Shown here one piece after another: positions 9,855-20,885 of a stretch of DNA of 64,000 nucleotides. Below the pieces are notes generated by a model. That model had not been told where the DNA came from, did not search any database, and saw nothing but the letters and a program-made list of their open reading frames with translations. The stretch comes from Massilia sp. BJB1822 (GTDB lineage: Bacteria; Pseudomonadota; Gammaproteobacteria; Burkholderiales; Burkholderiaceae_D). The translations under genes and the position numbers were made by a program. Position 1 is the stretch's first letter. Each line of letters opens with the position of its first letter. The DNA lies in NCBI RefSeq assembly GCF_013369485.1, contig NZ_JABWEB010000002.1, forward strand, positions 558,001 to 622,000, in the 5' to 3' direction.

Positions 9855-11453
9855 ATGACGCAGTCCTCCCTCACTTTGCCAGCAGGTATGGAAATCACCG
9901 GCGCCCTCCAGCCCGGCTACGAACGCGTGCTGACGCCGGAAGCGCTGGCGCTGGTCGCCAAGCTGTCGCGCGCTTTCGAGCCGCGCCGCCAGGAGCTGCT
10001 GGCCGCGCGCGTGGCCCGCGCCAAGCGTCTGGACGAGGGCGAGCGCCCGGATTTTCTGGCTGAAACGGCCCATATCCGCAACGGCGACTGGACGATTGCG
10101 CCGATTCCGCCAGCGCTGCAATGCCGCCGCGTGGAAATCACCGGCCCGGTCGAGCGCAAGATGGTCATCAACGCCCTGAACTCGGGTGCCGACAGCTATA
10201 TGACCGACTTCGAGGACTCGAATACGCCGAACTGGGACAACCAGATCAGCGGTCAGATCAATATGATGGATGCCGTGCGCCGCACGATTGCGCTGGAGCA
10301 GAACGGCAAGTCCTATAAGCTCAACGACAAGATCGCCACCCTGGTCGTGCGTCCGCGCGGCTGGCATCTGGATGAAAAGCATGTGCTGGTCGACGGCAAG
10401 CGCATTTCGGGCGGCATCTTCGACTTCGCGCTCTTCCTCATCCACAATGCCAAGGAACAGCTGGCGCGCGGCGCCGGTCCTTACTTCTACCTGCCGAAGA
10501 TGGAATCGCACCTGGAAGCGCGCCTGTGGAACGATATCTTCGTGATGGCGCAAAACGAGATCGGCATCCCGCAAGGCACGATCAAGGCCACCGTGCTGAT
10601 CGAAACCATTCTGGCCGCCTTCGAAATGGATGAAATCCTGTACGAGCTGCGCGAACACAGCTCGGGCCTGAACGCCGGCCGCTGGGACTACATCTTCAGC
10701 TGCATCAAGAAATTCAAGCTCGACAAGGACTTCTGTCTGGCCGACCGCGCCAAGGTGACGATGACTTCGCCCTTCATGCGTTCCTACGCGCTGCTGCTGC
10801 TGAAGACCTGCCACAAGCGTAACGCGCCGGCCATCGGCGGCATGGCTGCGCTGATTCCGATCAAGAACGATCCGGAAAAGAACGAAGTGGCCATGGGCGG
10901 CGTGCGCAACGACAAGGCGCGCGACGCCACCGACGGCTACGACGGCGGCTGGGTAGCTCACCCGGGCCTGGTTGAGCTGGCCATGACCGAATTCAAGAAA
11001 GTGCTGGGCGATGCGCCCAACCAGATCGGCAAGCAGCGTCCCGACGTCGACGTGAAAGCCCCCGACCTGCTCAACTTCCAGCCTGAAGCGCCGATCACCG
11101 AAGCCGGCCTGCGCTACAACATCAACGTCGGCATCCACTACCTGGGCAGCTGGCTGGGCGGCAACGGCTGCGTCCCCATCCACAACCTGATGGAAGACGC
11201 CGCCACCGCCGAAATCAGCCGCTCGCAAGTATGGCAATGGATCCGCTCCAGCAAAGGCGTGCTGGAAGACGGCCGCAAAGTCACCGCCGAGATGGTGCGC
11301 GCCATGATTCCCGAAGAGCTGCCCAAGGTCAAAGCCGCCGCCCCCGACAGCAGCAGCCCGAGCTACGAGCGCGCCGCCGTCATCTTCGAAGAGATGTCGA
11401 CCTCGTCCAACTTCGCCGAGTTCCTCACCCTCCCGCTCTACGAAGAAATCTAA
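9855..11453 (+). CDS. aceB: Malate synthase A
   Basis: A 532-residue cytosolic enzyme that condenses glyoxylate with acetyl-CoA to malate in the glyoxylate shunt. Characteristic segments are [25 protein letters not shown], the [17 protein letters not shown] active-site region, [11 protein letters not shown], and the C-terminal [20 protein letters not shown]. Length matches the A isoform rather than the longer GlcB. The ATG follows TTGGAGTAAAC, a good ribosome site. No isocitrate lyase gene is adjacent. A LysR gene is divergent upstream. Confidence 0.97.
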   Translation: MTQSSLTLPAGMEITGALQPGYERVLTPEALALVAKLSRAFEPRRQELLAARVARAKRLDEGERPDFLAETAHIRNGDWTIAPIPPALQCRRVEITGPVERKMVINALNSGADSYMTDFEDSNTPNWDNQISGQINMMDAVRRTIALEQNGKSYKLNDKIATLVVRPRGWHLDEKHVLVDGKRISGGIFDFALFLIHNAKEQLARGAGPYFYLPKMESHLEARLWNDIFVMAQNEIGIPQGTIKATVLIETILAAFEMDEILYELREHSSGLNAGRWDYIFSCIKKFKLDKDFCLADRAKVTMTSPFMRSYALLLLKTCHKRNAPAIGGMAALIPIKNDPEKNEVAMGGVRNDKARDATDGYDGGWVAHPGLVELAMTEFKKVLGDAPNQIGKQRPDVDVKAPDLLNFQPEAPITEAGLRYNINVGIHYLGSWLGGNGCVPIHNLMEDAATAEISRSQVWQWIRSSKGVLEDGRKVTAEMVRAMIPEELPKVKAAAPDSSSPSYERAAVIFEEMSTSSNFAEFLTLPLYEEI

Positions 11454-11461
11454 AGCCCGCA

Positions 11462-11513
11462 GCCGAGCCCGTGTCCACCGTGGGGTCAGACCCCAATCGG
11501 ACACGGGCTCGGC
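11462..11513. repeat. Nested palindrome between convergent genes (REP-like, probable bidirectional terminator)
   Basis: A 15-bp perfect inverted repeat (GCCGAGCCCGTGTCC at 11462-11476, its complement at 11499-11513) encloses a second perfect one, TGGGGTC-A-GACCCCA (11481-11495). It fills the gap between aceB and the convergent downstream gene. The GGGGTCAGACCCC core with flanking GTGTCC/GGACAC arms has the look of a dispersed intergenic palindrome rather than a unique terminator; there is no long T run. Confidence 0.75.
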
Positions 11514-11529
11514 CGTATATGCGGGGCGA

Positions 11530-12093
11530 TTATTTGCAGCCGGAAGCGAGCATGTGCTGGTTGCGTTTGATTTGCTGGGCGCGCTGCTCATCGCTGATGA
11601 AGCTGCGGCCACCATTCTTGTCATAGTTGGCGACACGCTCGCCCGATTCGAGTACGCGCTGGTTGGCGCGGATGCTCTCGCAGTTCTTCGCGTTGTCCGT
11701 TTGACGCTCGCCTTCTTCCCGGTTCTTTTGTTCGGCCGCAGCCGTTTCGCTGCGGCGCTTATTGTAGTCGGCGTTGCGTTCGGCGAGCGTGGGTTTGGCT
11801 TTGGGCTTGCTGTCCGGTGCTGGTGTGGCTTCCCCTTCGGCGGCCGGCGCCTCGGCGGCGGGGGCGGTCGTCAGCGGCTCCGGCATCTGCCCGCGCGGCG
11901 CTTTGAGAATGCGGCTGTTCGGTACCGAGGACGGTGGCGGCTGGTCGGACAGCTGCTTGATGCCGCGCTCATTCAGCCATACCCATTGTGCCTGCGCCAG
12001 CAGGGGCCAGCAGAGCAGGGCGGCCAGCACGGCGCCACCGGCCGCAAGCGCCTGTCTACAGGCCGCAAACCGTTTGCCTGGAGCGGATTTCAT
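11530..12093 (-). CDS. Exported DUF4124-like protein of unknown function
   Basis: A 187-residue protein with a cleavable-type signal sequence ending near LLAQAQ. The mature start, WVWLNERGIKQLSDQPPP, resembles the DUF4124 fold (W-x-D/N-x-x-G-x-x-x-x-S-D-x-P-P). A proline/alanine-rich linker follows, then a charged C-terminal region with a K-N-C motif and a final Cys (SGCK). ATG 12093 is chosen because GGAGG lies 6 bases upstream (12100-12104); the frame stays open to 12132. It converges on aceB. The function is unknown. Confidence 0.7.
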   Translation of the reverse strand: MKSAPGKRFAACRQALAAGGAVLAALLCWPLLAQAQWVWLNERGIKQLSDQPPPSSVPNSRILKAPRGQMPEPLTTAPAAEAPAAEGEATPAPDSKPKAKPTLAERNADYNKRRSETAAAEQKNREEGERQTDNAKNCESIRANQRVLESGERVANYDKNGGRSFISDEQRAQQIKRNQHMLASGCK

Positions 12094-12237
12094 CATCGTC
12101 CTCCGAGATACTCTGTCCCCCGATTTCGCCACGAATGCCGGCGGCTGTCAACGCGCCATGCCTGCGCGGTAAGCTTGTATAATTGCCACGATCTGGCGAA
12201 GGCCGGTCTTTCTCTCAACCGGGACAAAGGAGTCTCC

Positions 12238-12939
12238 ATGCGTTTAGCCTCATTGTTGGCATCATGCCTGGCCCTGAGCTTGCTGGCCGCACCGGTTCGC
12301 GCCGAAACTTCCGCGTCCACTCCTCCATTGAAAGAAAGGCTGCTGCAATTTTATAAGGAGTTCTTCCCCTTCGGCTATACCGATCCTATTTCGGTCAACC
12401 GTTTTGACCACGGTAGCGTAAACGTCTGCAATTCCTTGAGTCATGGCTGTTCGGTCGTGACCCTGCCAGGCCCGGTGAATATGGCCAAGCGCTTCGTGCC
12501 TGGTCCCTTCGTGGAAGGCGCCGCCGCCAGCTGGCTCGCGCTGGACCATCAGGATTCCTATCTATGCTCGGTGGCGGAAGGCGAGCGCGCCGCCACCTGC
12601 GCCAGGATGGCGGGCTTTTCCGCCAGCGGTGTCCACATCAACTTCATGCGCCGCCATATCGTGCCCATTTTGCACTTCAGCTCATCGAGCGACTCGGACC
12701 AATTCGTCGCCAAGTACGCCAAGTCCTTCTACGCGAGCCTGGCGAAAGCGTCCGAGCTGCTGAAACTGCATATGGCCGAGAACAAGCCCGCCGCGCTGGT
12801 CGGCGCCTTGCCGCTCAAGCAGTTCTTGTTTGATGTTCCCGGTGCGGCGCCACAGCCCGAGGATGGCAATGGCGGCGCGTGGGAAGTGCCGGTTGGCGGC
12901 GACAGCGAAGCCAGCGCGGAGGAAGAGGGTATCAGCTGA
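12238..12939 (+). CDS. Secreted hypothetical protein
   Basis: A 233-residue protein with a clear signal peptide (MRLASLLASCLALSLLAAPVRAE). The mature part contains four cysteines (VCNSLSHGC and YLCSVAEG...TCARM) that could form disulfides, and a Glu/Ser-rich C-terminus (EASAEEEG). ATG 12238 has an excellent ribosome site (AAAGGAG). I do not recognise the family. It stands alone between a convergent/divergent neighbour and guaB, so context gives no function. Confidence 0.75.
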   Translation: MRLASLLASCLALSLLAAPVRAETSASTPPLKERLLQFYKEFFPFGYTDPISVNRFDHGSVNVCNSLSHGCSVVTLPGPVNMAKRFVPGPFVEGAAASWLALDHQDSYLCSVAEGERAATCARMAGFSASGVHINFMRRHIVPILHFSSSSDSDQFVAKYAKSFYASLAKASELLKLHMAENKPAALVGALPLKQFLFDVPGAAPQPEDGNGGAWEVPVGGDSEASAEEEGIS

Positions 12940-12998
12940 TGCCGCTGCAATATGGACGAAAACGCAAAGCGCTGCGCCAAGTGAAAACTGACATGGTT

Positions 12999-14517
<1,519 letters not shown>

Positions 14518-14530
14518 GCCTTCCTTCAAG

Positions 14531-14579
14531 GCCGGCGGCGGGTTTGAAACCCGCCAGCAGGTGCGGCCACGCCGCCGGC
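14531..14579 (+). repeat. Nested inverted repeat between guaB and guaA
   Basis: GCCGGCGGC (14531-14539) pairs with GCCGCCGGC (14571-14579). Inside, GGCGGGTTT (14537-14545) pairs with AAACCCGCC (14547-14555) around one base; the two stems overlap by three bases and so compete at the edge. A short T run (GCTTTT) follows. It could attenuate read-through from guaB into guaA or protect the guaB 3' end. Confidence 0.6.
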
Positions 14580-14620
14580 GCTTTTACTTCGCAGTTTTCT
14601 AATCTGGCCTCTACGCATCC

Positions 14621-16231
14621 ATGCACTCTAAAATCCTCATCCTCGATTTCGGCTCCCAAGTGACCCAGCTGATCGCGCGCCGCGTGCGCGATGCCGGCGT
14701 GTTCTCCGAAGTCTATCCTTACGACGTCAGCGACGAATTCGTGCGCAACTACGGCGCCTCGGGCATCATCCTGTCCGGCAGCCACAACTCCACGCTCGAA
14801 GGCGATTCGCCGCGCGCGCCGCAAGCCGTGTTCGAAGCCGGCGTGCCCGTGCTGGGCATCTGCTACGGCATGCAGACCATGGCGGCCCAATTGGGCGGCA
14901 AGGTGGAAAATGGCCTGGTACGCGAATTCGGCTACGCTGAAGTGCGCGCCCGCAGCCACACCAAGCTGCTGACCGGCATCAACGACTTCGTCACCGACGA
15001 AGGCCACGGCATGCTGAAAGTGTGGATGAGCCACGGCGACAAAGTGCTGGAAATGCCTGCCGGCTTCAAGCTGATGGCCAGCACCGACAGCTGCCCGATC
15101 GCCGCCATGGCAGACGAAGACCGCGGCTTCTACGCCGTGCAGTTCCACCCCGAAGTGACGCACACCGTGCAGGGCAAGGCCATCCTGGGCCGCTTCGTGC
15201 ACGAGATCTGCGGCTGCAAATCGGACTGGAATATGCCCGACTACATCAGCGAAGCGGTCGAGAAAATCCGCGCGCAAGTGGGCACCGATGAAGTGATCCT
15301 GGGCCTGTCCGGCGGCGTCGATTCCTCCGTGGCTGCCGCCCTGATCCACCGCGCCATCGGCGACCAGCTGACCTGCGTCTTCGTCGACCACGGCCTGCTG
15401 CGCCTGAACGAAGGCAAGATGGTGATGGACATGTTCGCCAAGAACCTGGGCGTGAAAGTGATCCAGATCGACGCGACCGAACAGTTCATGGGCCACTTGG
15501 CCGGCGTCACCGATCCTGAGCAGAAGCGCAAGATCATCGGCCGCGAATTCGTCGAAGTGTTCCAGGTCGAAGCGGGCAAGCGCTCCAACGCCAAATGGCT
15601 GGCGCAAGGCACCATCTATCCGGACGTGATTGAGTCGGCCGGCAAAGGCAAAAAGGGCCAGACCATCAAGAGCCACCACAATGTGGGCGGCCTGCCGGAA
15701 ACCCTGAACCTGCAGCTGCTGGAACCGCTGCGCGAACTGTTCAAGGATGAAGTGCGCAAGCTGGGCGTGGCCCTGGGCCTGCCGCACGATATGGTCTACC
15801 GCCATCCATTCCCAGGTCCAGGCCTGGGCGTGCGCATCCTGGGCGAAGTGAAGAAGGAATACGCGGACCTGCTGCGCCGTGCCGACGCCATCTTCATCGA
15901 AGAACTGCGCAACACGCCATACGAAGCGGTGGCCGTGGAGGGCGCCGATCCCGACAACGTGCCGAAGAACTGGTACGACGCCACCAGCCAGGCTTTCGCC
16001 GTCTTCCTGCCGGTGAAATCGGTGGGCGTGATGGGCGATGGTCGCACTTACGACTACGTGGTCGCGCTGCGCGCCGTGCAAACCCAGGACTTCATGACCG
16101 CGCACTGGGCGCACCTGCCGCATTCGTTGCTGGGCAAGGTGTCCAACCGCATCATCAATGAAGTCAAAGGCCTGAACCGCGTGGTGTACGACATCTCGGG
16201 CAAGCCGCCTGCGACGATCGAGTGGGAATGA
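14621..16231 (+). CDS. guaA: GMP synthase (glutamine-hydrolysing)
   Basis: A 536-residue enzyme making GMP from XMP. The class I amidotransferase domain has its nucleophile in GICYGMQ (Cys at about residue 81) and a QFHPEVTHT catalytic His/Glu segment. The ATP pyrophosphatase P-loop is [11 protein letters not shown] (~228-238), and the C-terminal dimerisation domain ends in the invariant PPATIEWE. The gene is intact even though the mobile element begins at its 3' end, which means any att core keeps the terminal codons. Confidence 0.98.
   Translation: MHSKILILDFGSQVTQLIARRVRDAGVFSEVYPYDVSDEFVRNYGASGIILSGSHNSTLEGDSPRAPQAVFEAGVPVLGICYGMQTMAAQLGGKVENGLVREFGYAEVRARSHTKLLTGINDFVTDEGHGMLKVWMSHGDKVLEMPAGFKLMASTDSCPIAAMADEDRGFYAVQFHPEVTHTVQGKAILGRFVHEICGCKSDWNMPDYISEAVEKIRAQVGTDEVILGLSGGVDSSVAAALIHRAIGDQLTCVFVDHGLLRLNEGKMVMDMFAKNLGVKVIQIDATEQFMGHLAGVTDPEQKRKIIGREFVEVFQVEAGKRSNAKWLAQGTIYPDVIESAGKGKKGQTIKSHHNVGGLPETLNLQLLEPLRELFKDEVRKLGVALGLPHDMVYRHPFPGPGLGVRILGEVKKEYADLLRRADAIFIEELRNTPYEAVAVEGADPDNVPKNWYDATSQAFAVFLPVKSVGVMGDGRTYDYVVALRAVQTQDFMTAHWAHLPHSLLGKVSNRIINEVKGLNRVVYDISGKPPATIEWE
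16212..16231 (+). other. Candidate attL core at the guaA 3' end
   Basis: The last codons of guaA are a well-known target for P4-type integrases, and this gene ends about 400 bases before such an integrase. The exact core cannot be fixed because the partner attR lies outside the window; it may be within these 20 bases or slightly downstream. Confidence 0.35.
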
Positions 16232-16276
16232 TTCCCCGTCTGGCTGCTTAGCGCAGCACTCGGCAACAAGATCCGC

Positions 16277-16305
16277 AAAGCCCCTGATTTTTCAGGGGCT
16301 TTTTT
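16277..16305 (+). terminator. Rho-independent terminator after guaA
   Basis: An 11-bp stem (AAAGCCCCTGA / TCAGGGGCTTT) with a TTTT loop, followed by T-rich sequence, 45 bases after the guaA stop. Whether it belongs to the chromosome or to the element depends on the att core. Confidence 0.92.
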
Positions 16306-16629
16306 GTTTTTACATGGCTGGGTCTGGCAACTGGTGGCGGCGGCAAGCGCAACTGGTGAATGGTATCGATCGTGGCACCGCGTGAGCGGTCGCAGACGGG
16401 GCGTGGTGGTGCCATCACCGTGATTGCCTGCGGATGATGGTATGGGTTTTTCCTAAGTTATTGATTCGACGAGGGAATTATCGATATTCATCACCGTTTT
16501 GGTTGATGGTACTGACGGCCGGGAGGAGGGGCGGTATGCGCTCGAAAGCGCCCCGGTTTTGAGGGGCTAACGTGTTGATTCATTAGAGGAAATTGGCAAG
16601 ATGATGGCATCTTTTTTGAGGAGTTGGAC
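16306..16629 (+). promoter_or_regulatory. Left-end recombination/promoter region before the integrase
   Basis: A 324-base gap with no gene. A 10-base direct repeat GCAACTGGTG occurs at 16327-16336 and 16349-16358, two helical turns apart, as expected for integrase arm-type or excisionase sites. Further on is an AT-richer stretch (TTATTGATTCG, TTATCGATATTC at ~16457-16490) that could carry the integrase promoter. The integrase ribosome site GAGGAG is at 16618-16623. Confidence 0.5.
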
Positions 16630-17823
16630 ATGCTCACTGACACCAAGCTACGCAACTTGAAGCCGGCAGCGCGGGCGTACAAAGTGGCTGATCGTGACGG
16701 CATGTATGTCGCGGTGCTGTCGTCGGGTACGCTGTCGTTCCGGTTGAACTACCGTATTAACGGACGACAGGAAACCCTGGTCATCGGGCGCTATGGGCGT
16801 GGCGGCCTGACGCTGCAGGAAGCGCGGGAGAAATTGGGCGAGGCGAAGAAACTCATTGCCACGGGCGTGTCGCCCATGCTGAACAAACAGCGTGCACGCC
16901 GGCGCGAGGAAGGGGCGGAAACCTTTGGCCAGTGGGCTACGCGTTGGCTGGCGAACTATCGCATGGCCGAATCGACCCGTGACATGCGGCGCTCTGTGTA
17001 TGAGCGGGATCTGGAAAAGCCGTTCGGCCGCCTGCTGCTCAAGGAGATCTCGCATGAGGAACTGCGTACGGTGTGCGACGCCATTGTGGCGCGTGGCGCA
17101 CCGGCGACGGCCGTGCATGCACGCGAGATAGTGATGCTGGTGTTTCGCTATGCCGCCGAGCGCGGTCATGAACACGAGAACCCCGGCGACCGGGTGCCGC
17201 CAAGCTCCATCGCCACCTTCCAGCCGCGCGACCGGGCGCTGGCGCCCCATGAAATCGCCTGGGTGTACCAGCATCTGGAGTGCGTGGCCAGCGCGCCGAC
17301 CTTGCGCCTGGCGGTTAAACTGCTGCTCCTGACCATGGTGCGCAAATCCGAACTGACGGACGCGACCTGGGACGAGATCAATTTCACCAACGGCATCTGG
17401 ACGATTCCTGCCGAGCGCATGAAGCGGCGCAATCCGCATAATGTCTACCTGTCGCGGCAGGCGCTCGACCTGTTTATCGCGCTGCGCACCTGTGCCGGCA
17501 ATTCGCGGTATGTGCTGCCGTCACGCTACGATGCGGATCTGCCGATCTCGCATGCGACACTCAATCGCGTGGCGGTGCAGGTGGGCGTCAGCGCGCGTAA
17601 AGCAGGCCACCCGCTGGCCGATTTTTCTCCGCATGATTTGCGCCGCACCGCGTCGACCTTGCTGCACGAGGAGGGCTTTAACACAGACTGGATCGAAAAG
17701 TGCCTGGCGCACGAACAGCGCGGCGTGCGCGCCGTCTATAACAAGGCCGAGTATGCCGAACAACGGCGTGCCATGCTGCAGGACTGGGCAGATATGATTG
17801 ACCGCTGGACTACGGTTTCTTGA
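16630..17823 (+). CDS. int: P4-type tyrosine integrase
   Basis: A 397-residue site-specific recombinase. The N-terminal DUF4102 arm-binding domain (LTDTKLRNLKPAARAYKVAD, ~1-85) is followed by a SAM-like core-binding domain and the catalytic domain. The full catalytic set is visible: R238 (MVRKSEL), K265, H335-x-x-R338 (PHDLRR), H361 (LAHEQ) and Y370 (VRAVY). ATG 16630 has GAGGAG six bases upstream; an in-frame TTG at 16624 lies immediately downstream of that site and is less likely. It integrates the element at guaA and, with a directionality factor, excises it. Its 3' end overlaps the convergent alpA-like gene. Confidence 0.95.
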   Translation: MLTDTKLRNLKPAARAYKVADRDGMYVAVLSSGTLSFRLNYRINGRQETLVIGRYGRGGLTLQEAREKLGEAKKLIATGVSPMLNKQRARRREEGAETFGQWATRWLANYRMAESTRDMRRSVYERDLEKPFGRLLLKEISHEELRTVCDAIVARGAPATAVHAREIVMLVFRYAAERGHEHENPGDRVPPSSIATFQPRDRALAPHEIAWVYQHLECVASAPTLRLAVKLLLLTMVRKSELTDATWDEINFTNGIWTIPAERMKRRNPHNVYLSRQALDLFIALRTCAGNSRYVLPSRYDADLPISHATLNRVAVQVGVSARKAGHPLADFSPHDLRRTASTLLHEEGFNTDWIEKCLAHEQRGVRAVYNKAEYAEQRRAMLQDWADMIDRWTTVS

Positions 17824-18064
17824 ACCCTGGCGCAGGCTGCGGCACGGCCGCGGCCTGCTGTTCGGCGATCCAGGCATCGACCTCCTTGAGGTCCCATGCG
17901 ACGGACCTGGCCGTGATCGAGAAGCGCTTGGGGAATTTTCCGCAGCGCTCCAGCTCGAGTATCGTGCGTTCGCCCAGCGGGACTTTTTGCAGGAGCTGCT
18001 TGCGTTTGATGAGTACGCGGCCGGGCGCCAGCATGTCGGCGGTGGTGAGGGTACGGGTATTCAT
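17810..18064 (-). CDS. AlpA-like small DNA-binding regulator
   Basis: An 84-residue protein with a MerR/AlpA-type helix-turn-helix: RKQLLQKVPLGERTILELER, KFPKRFSITARSVAWDLKEV and DAWIAEQQ. AlpA family proteins activate integrase genes or act as excisionase-like factors, and this is their usual place next to a P4 integrase. It is convergent with int and the two stops overlap by 14 bases (17810-17823), so each 3' end is antisense to the other. The start is ATG 18064, with GGGAG about 11 bases upstream. Direction control of excision is inferred from family and position. Confidence 0.8.
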   Translation of the reverse strand: MNTRTLTTADMLAPGRVLIKRKQLLQKVPLGERTILELERCGKFPKRFSITARSVAWDLKEVDAWIAEQQAAAVPQPAPGFKKP

Positions 18065-18604
18065 GCAGCGCTTATCTCCCATTTGCATTGACGGTGGCAG
18101 TGTTGTAACAACCACTATGGCTGAAGTTGTACTTGACGTCTGGTTGAAACATGGACCGTCGCGCCACCCATGCAGTCTTGCAGTGCCAGATGGCAGCGTG
18201 CCAGGCTCTTCGTACATGGTCAGTCTGATCGACGGCGAAGTCCATTGAAATGCAGGGATGGAATGGGCGGCTTTCACTTTGGTTTGTCCCCTTGTTTGCA
18301 TGGGGCCGCGGCGGCGTTGCGTATTGTTGGCGCCGTTGGAACGGCTCAGCCGGCATCCAAGGCATGAGGGACTGCTTGGCAACGTGATTATCCGAGAGTA
18401 TCTCAATCAGTGATTGGTCTATGCTAAGCAGACGATGTTGCTCCTGCGACGCGAACTCCGCGTGGAGGGGGGCAACAAGACTACACCGGTCATGGTGCCA
18501 CGGCAGGTTGTAGGTACAGCTTGCTTGGCAAGGTTTCCGCGCACCTGGTAGTCGCGTGCCATTGGCACGACTCCGGATGTTAATTCCTTTGTCGAGGTCA
18601 TCGC
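18065..18604. promoter_or_regulatory. Divergent intergenic region, alpA-like / diguanylate cyclase
   Basis: A 540-base gap with no credible gene. It must hold the leftward alpA-like promoter and the rightward cyclase promoter. A bipartite hairpin lies at 18436-18477: TGTTGC/GCAACA outer arms, CTCC/GGAG, and ACGCG-AACTC-CGCGT at the tip. It is about 130 bases before the cyclase start. I checked it against the GEMM (cyclic-di-GMP) riboswitch core and saw no match. Confidence 0.4.
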
Positions 18605-20194
18605 ATGATTTTGCATAGCATTCTGCAACAATCTCGTCGTTTCGCAGTCCGTGGCTTTTCGATCACACAGTTGGCTGGCACCTTCGTGGTTCTGGTATGC
18701 ATTTCGCTGATTGCAATAGAAGGATGGTTGACCTGGCGAGCGCGCGCAATTCAGCTGCATGAATCGGAAGTGGCGTCGGCCAATCTGGTCCAGGCGGTTG
18801 GACAGCATGCCTATGACACCATCAAGGCAGCAGACACGGTACTGGTGGGGCTCACCGAACGGCTCGAAAAAGGAGGGCAATCCAGCGCAAACCTGGATCG
18901 CATCCATGAGCTGCTTGTACGCCGTGTTGCCGAACTGCCTCAGCTTCACGGGATTTTTGTGTATGGCGAGGATGGCAGCTGGTTGGTCAATTCTCAGCCA
19001 ACGCTGCTGAGGAATCAGAATAATGCTGACCGCGAGTATTTCAAGTTTCACCGCGAACACCGCGATGTAGACGTGCACATTGGCGTACCCGTACGCAGCA
19101 AATCGACAGGGGAATGGATTCTTCCCGTATCGCGGCGCCTCAACCAACCCGATGGCCGGTTTGCAGGGGTTGCGTTAGCGACGATCAGAATAGAGTACTT
19201 CAGCGACTTCTTTCGACGCTTCGATATCGGCCGGGATGGTGCCATATTGCTGGCGCTGGATAACGGCATCATGCTGGTGCGCAGACCCTTTAATCCGAAG
19301 ACCCTGGGCCGGGACATTTCCAGGCTGCCGCTTTTTCACGACTATTTGCCCAAAGCGCCCGTCGCCACGGTGACGTTTACCTCAGGACAGGATGGCGTCA
19401 CGCGGATCAATAGCTATCGCAAGCTGCGGCAGTATCCGCTTGTCGTATCCGCCGCACTATCCCGGGATGAAGTACTCGCGCGGTGGCGCGCCGATGCTTA
19501 TTTGAATGCTGGTGTGGTTACCTTGCTGGTGCTGGCACTGGGATTGGCGGGGCTGCGCCTGGTAAAACAGATCGGGCTGAGAATCCAGGCGGAGGCGGAA
19601 CTGGTGCGGGCCCGGGACTCGCTGGAAACGCTGAATCGAACCCTGGAGCGGCTGGCGATGCAGGATGGCCTGACCGGCCTGGCCAATCGGCGTCAGTTCG
19701 ACAGTTCGCTCAGCGACGAATTTAGTCGGGCAGTACGCAATGCGAGTTCGCTGGCGCTGATCATGATCGATGTCGACTGCTTCAAGCAGTACAACGATAT
19801 TTATGGCCACAGCGCCGGCGATGAATGCCTGAAGGTGATTGGCAAGGTGGTGGGGGGGAGTAAGCACCGGCCAGGAGATCTGGCGGCACGTTATGGCGGC
19901 GAAGAACTGGTGGTGCTGCTTCCCGGAACGGATGTCGCTGGGGCGATGAGCGTGGCCGAAAGCATCCGGATCGCCATTGCGGAACTGGCGCTGGAACACA
20001 AAGGCAATCGCGCCGGGCATGTCACGATCAGTGCCGGTGTGGAAGCATTGGCACCGGCAAGAGCACAGAGCGAACCGATTGATCTGATCGTCGCTGCGGA
20101 CAAGGCGCTCTATCGGGCAAAGCATAGCGGGCGAAACCGGGTCTGTACCGCCGGGCAGGATGATGCCATGTCGCCGGAAATGATCACCGCATAA
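18605..20194 (+). CDS. Membrane diguanylate cyclase with CACHE sensor
   Basis: A 529-residue inner-membrane protein. One transmembrane helix (~22-44) leads to a periplasmic double CACHE-type ligand sensor (~50-290), a second helix follows (~298-318), then a short coiled coil and a cytoplasmic GGDEF domain (~350-515). The catalytic motif reads GGEEL, an active variant, with an RxxD inhibitory site (RPGD) five residues upstream. It should make cyclic-di-GMP in response to an outside small molecule. It is cargo of the ICE, just inside the integrase end. ATG 18605 follows GTCGAGGTCATCGC. Confidence 0.92.
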   Translation: MILHSILQQSRRFAVRGFSITQLAGTFVVLVCISLIAIEGWLTWRARAIQLHESEVASANLVQAVGQHAYDTIKAADTVLVGLTERLEKGGQSSANLDRIHELLVRRVAELPQLHGIFVYGEDGSWLVNSQPTLLRNQNNADREYFKFHREHRDVDVHIGVPVRSKSTGEWILPVSRRLNQPDGRFAGVALATIRIEYFSDFFRRFDIGRDGAILLALDNGIMLVRRPFNPKTLGRDISRLPLFHDYLPKAPVATVTFTSGQDGVTRINSYRKLRQYPLVVSAALSRDEVLARWRADAYLNAGVVTLLVLALGLAGLRLVKQIGLRIQAEAELVRARDSLETLNRTLERLAMQDGLTGLANRRQFDSSLSDEFSRAVRNASSLALIMIDVDCFKQYNDIYGHSAGDECLKVIGKVVGGSKHRPGDLAARYGGEELVVLLPGTDVAGAMSVAESIRIAIAELALEHKGNRAGHVTISAGVEALAPARAQSEPIDLIVAADKALYRAKHSGRNRVCTAGQDDAMSPEMITA

Positions 20195-20397
20195 AGTGTA
20201 TGCCATCGGCTATGTTCTGTGTGCGGCGATGCGAACAAAATGCAGCGGTGGCTAGTTTGCTATGCCGGCGAGAATGAACAAAAAGTTGGCAAAAAAATTG
20301 CCATGGGTACTTGAATTTTCCTTTTATCATCGAAATATCAGATAGGCCGCCGTGTAAAGGCGGTTTTACGTTGATGTTTCCAAACCAGGAGATTCAT

Positions 20398-20739
20398 ATG
20401 TCCAGCCACTACACCATCAAAAAAAATCCGAGTGCAGCCCAGCCGTATCACTTTGTGCTGGTCGCAGAAAATGGCAAAATTATTTTGACCAGCGAGACCT
20501 ATGTCGATAAGCAGGGCGCAAAAACTGGTATCGCATCGTGCCAGGTCAACAGCCCACATGATGACAACTACGAGCGCAAGAAGTCTGACGCTTTGCAGCC
20601 ATACTCCTTTGTTCTGAAAGCGGCAAACTTCAAGGTGATTGGCCGTAGTGAGAATTATGCCGACGCCACCGGCCGCGACAACGGCATTGAATCGGTCAAG
20701 CGCAATGGCCCGACCACCGTTATCCATGACGACGCCTGA
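20398..20739 (+). CDS. YegP/DUF1508 family protein, two-repeat
   Basis: A 113-residue protein made of two tandem ~50-residue DUF1508 repeats: YHFVLVAENGKIILTSETY...GIASCQVNSP and YSFVLKAANFKVIGRSENY...GIESVKRNGP. The family is widespread and its biochemical role is not established. ATG 20398 has AGGAG seven bases upstream; the frame is open to 20311 but that part is not family-like. It follows the diguanylate cyclase by about 200 bases and has no clear functional tie to it. Confidence 0.88.
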   Translation: MSSHYTIKKNPSAAQPYHFVLVAENGKIILTSETYVDKQGAKTGIASCQVNSPHDDNYERKKSDALQPYSFVLKAANFKVIGRSENYADATGRDNGIESVKRNGPTTVIHDDA

Positions 20740-20885
20740 GCCGCTAGATTGGCAAACGGTGCCGTAAGCTGTGGCTGTGCTCGCACTGAAAACTGTTGGC
20801 ACAGCGCCTTCATGCACTGAACCTCTGCCATGGCGAAATAGTGGCCATCCAATGCGCCATGACCCAGCCGTGTTCGCGTGAGTGC

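Noticed and set aside
18065..18604. Possible cyclic-di-GMP riboswitch before the CACHE-GGDEF gene
   Set aside because: A hairpin is present, but I could not match the conserved GEMM core or its tetraloop-receptor; called only as a hairpin.
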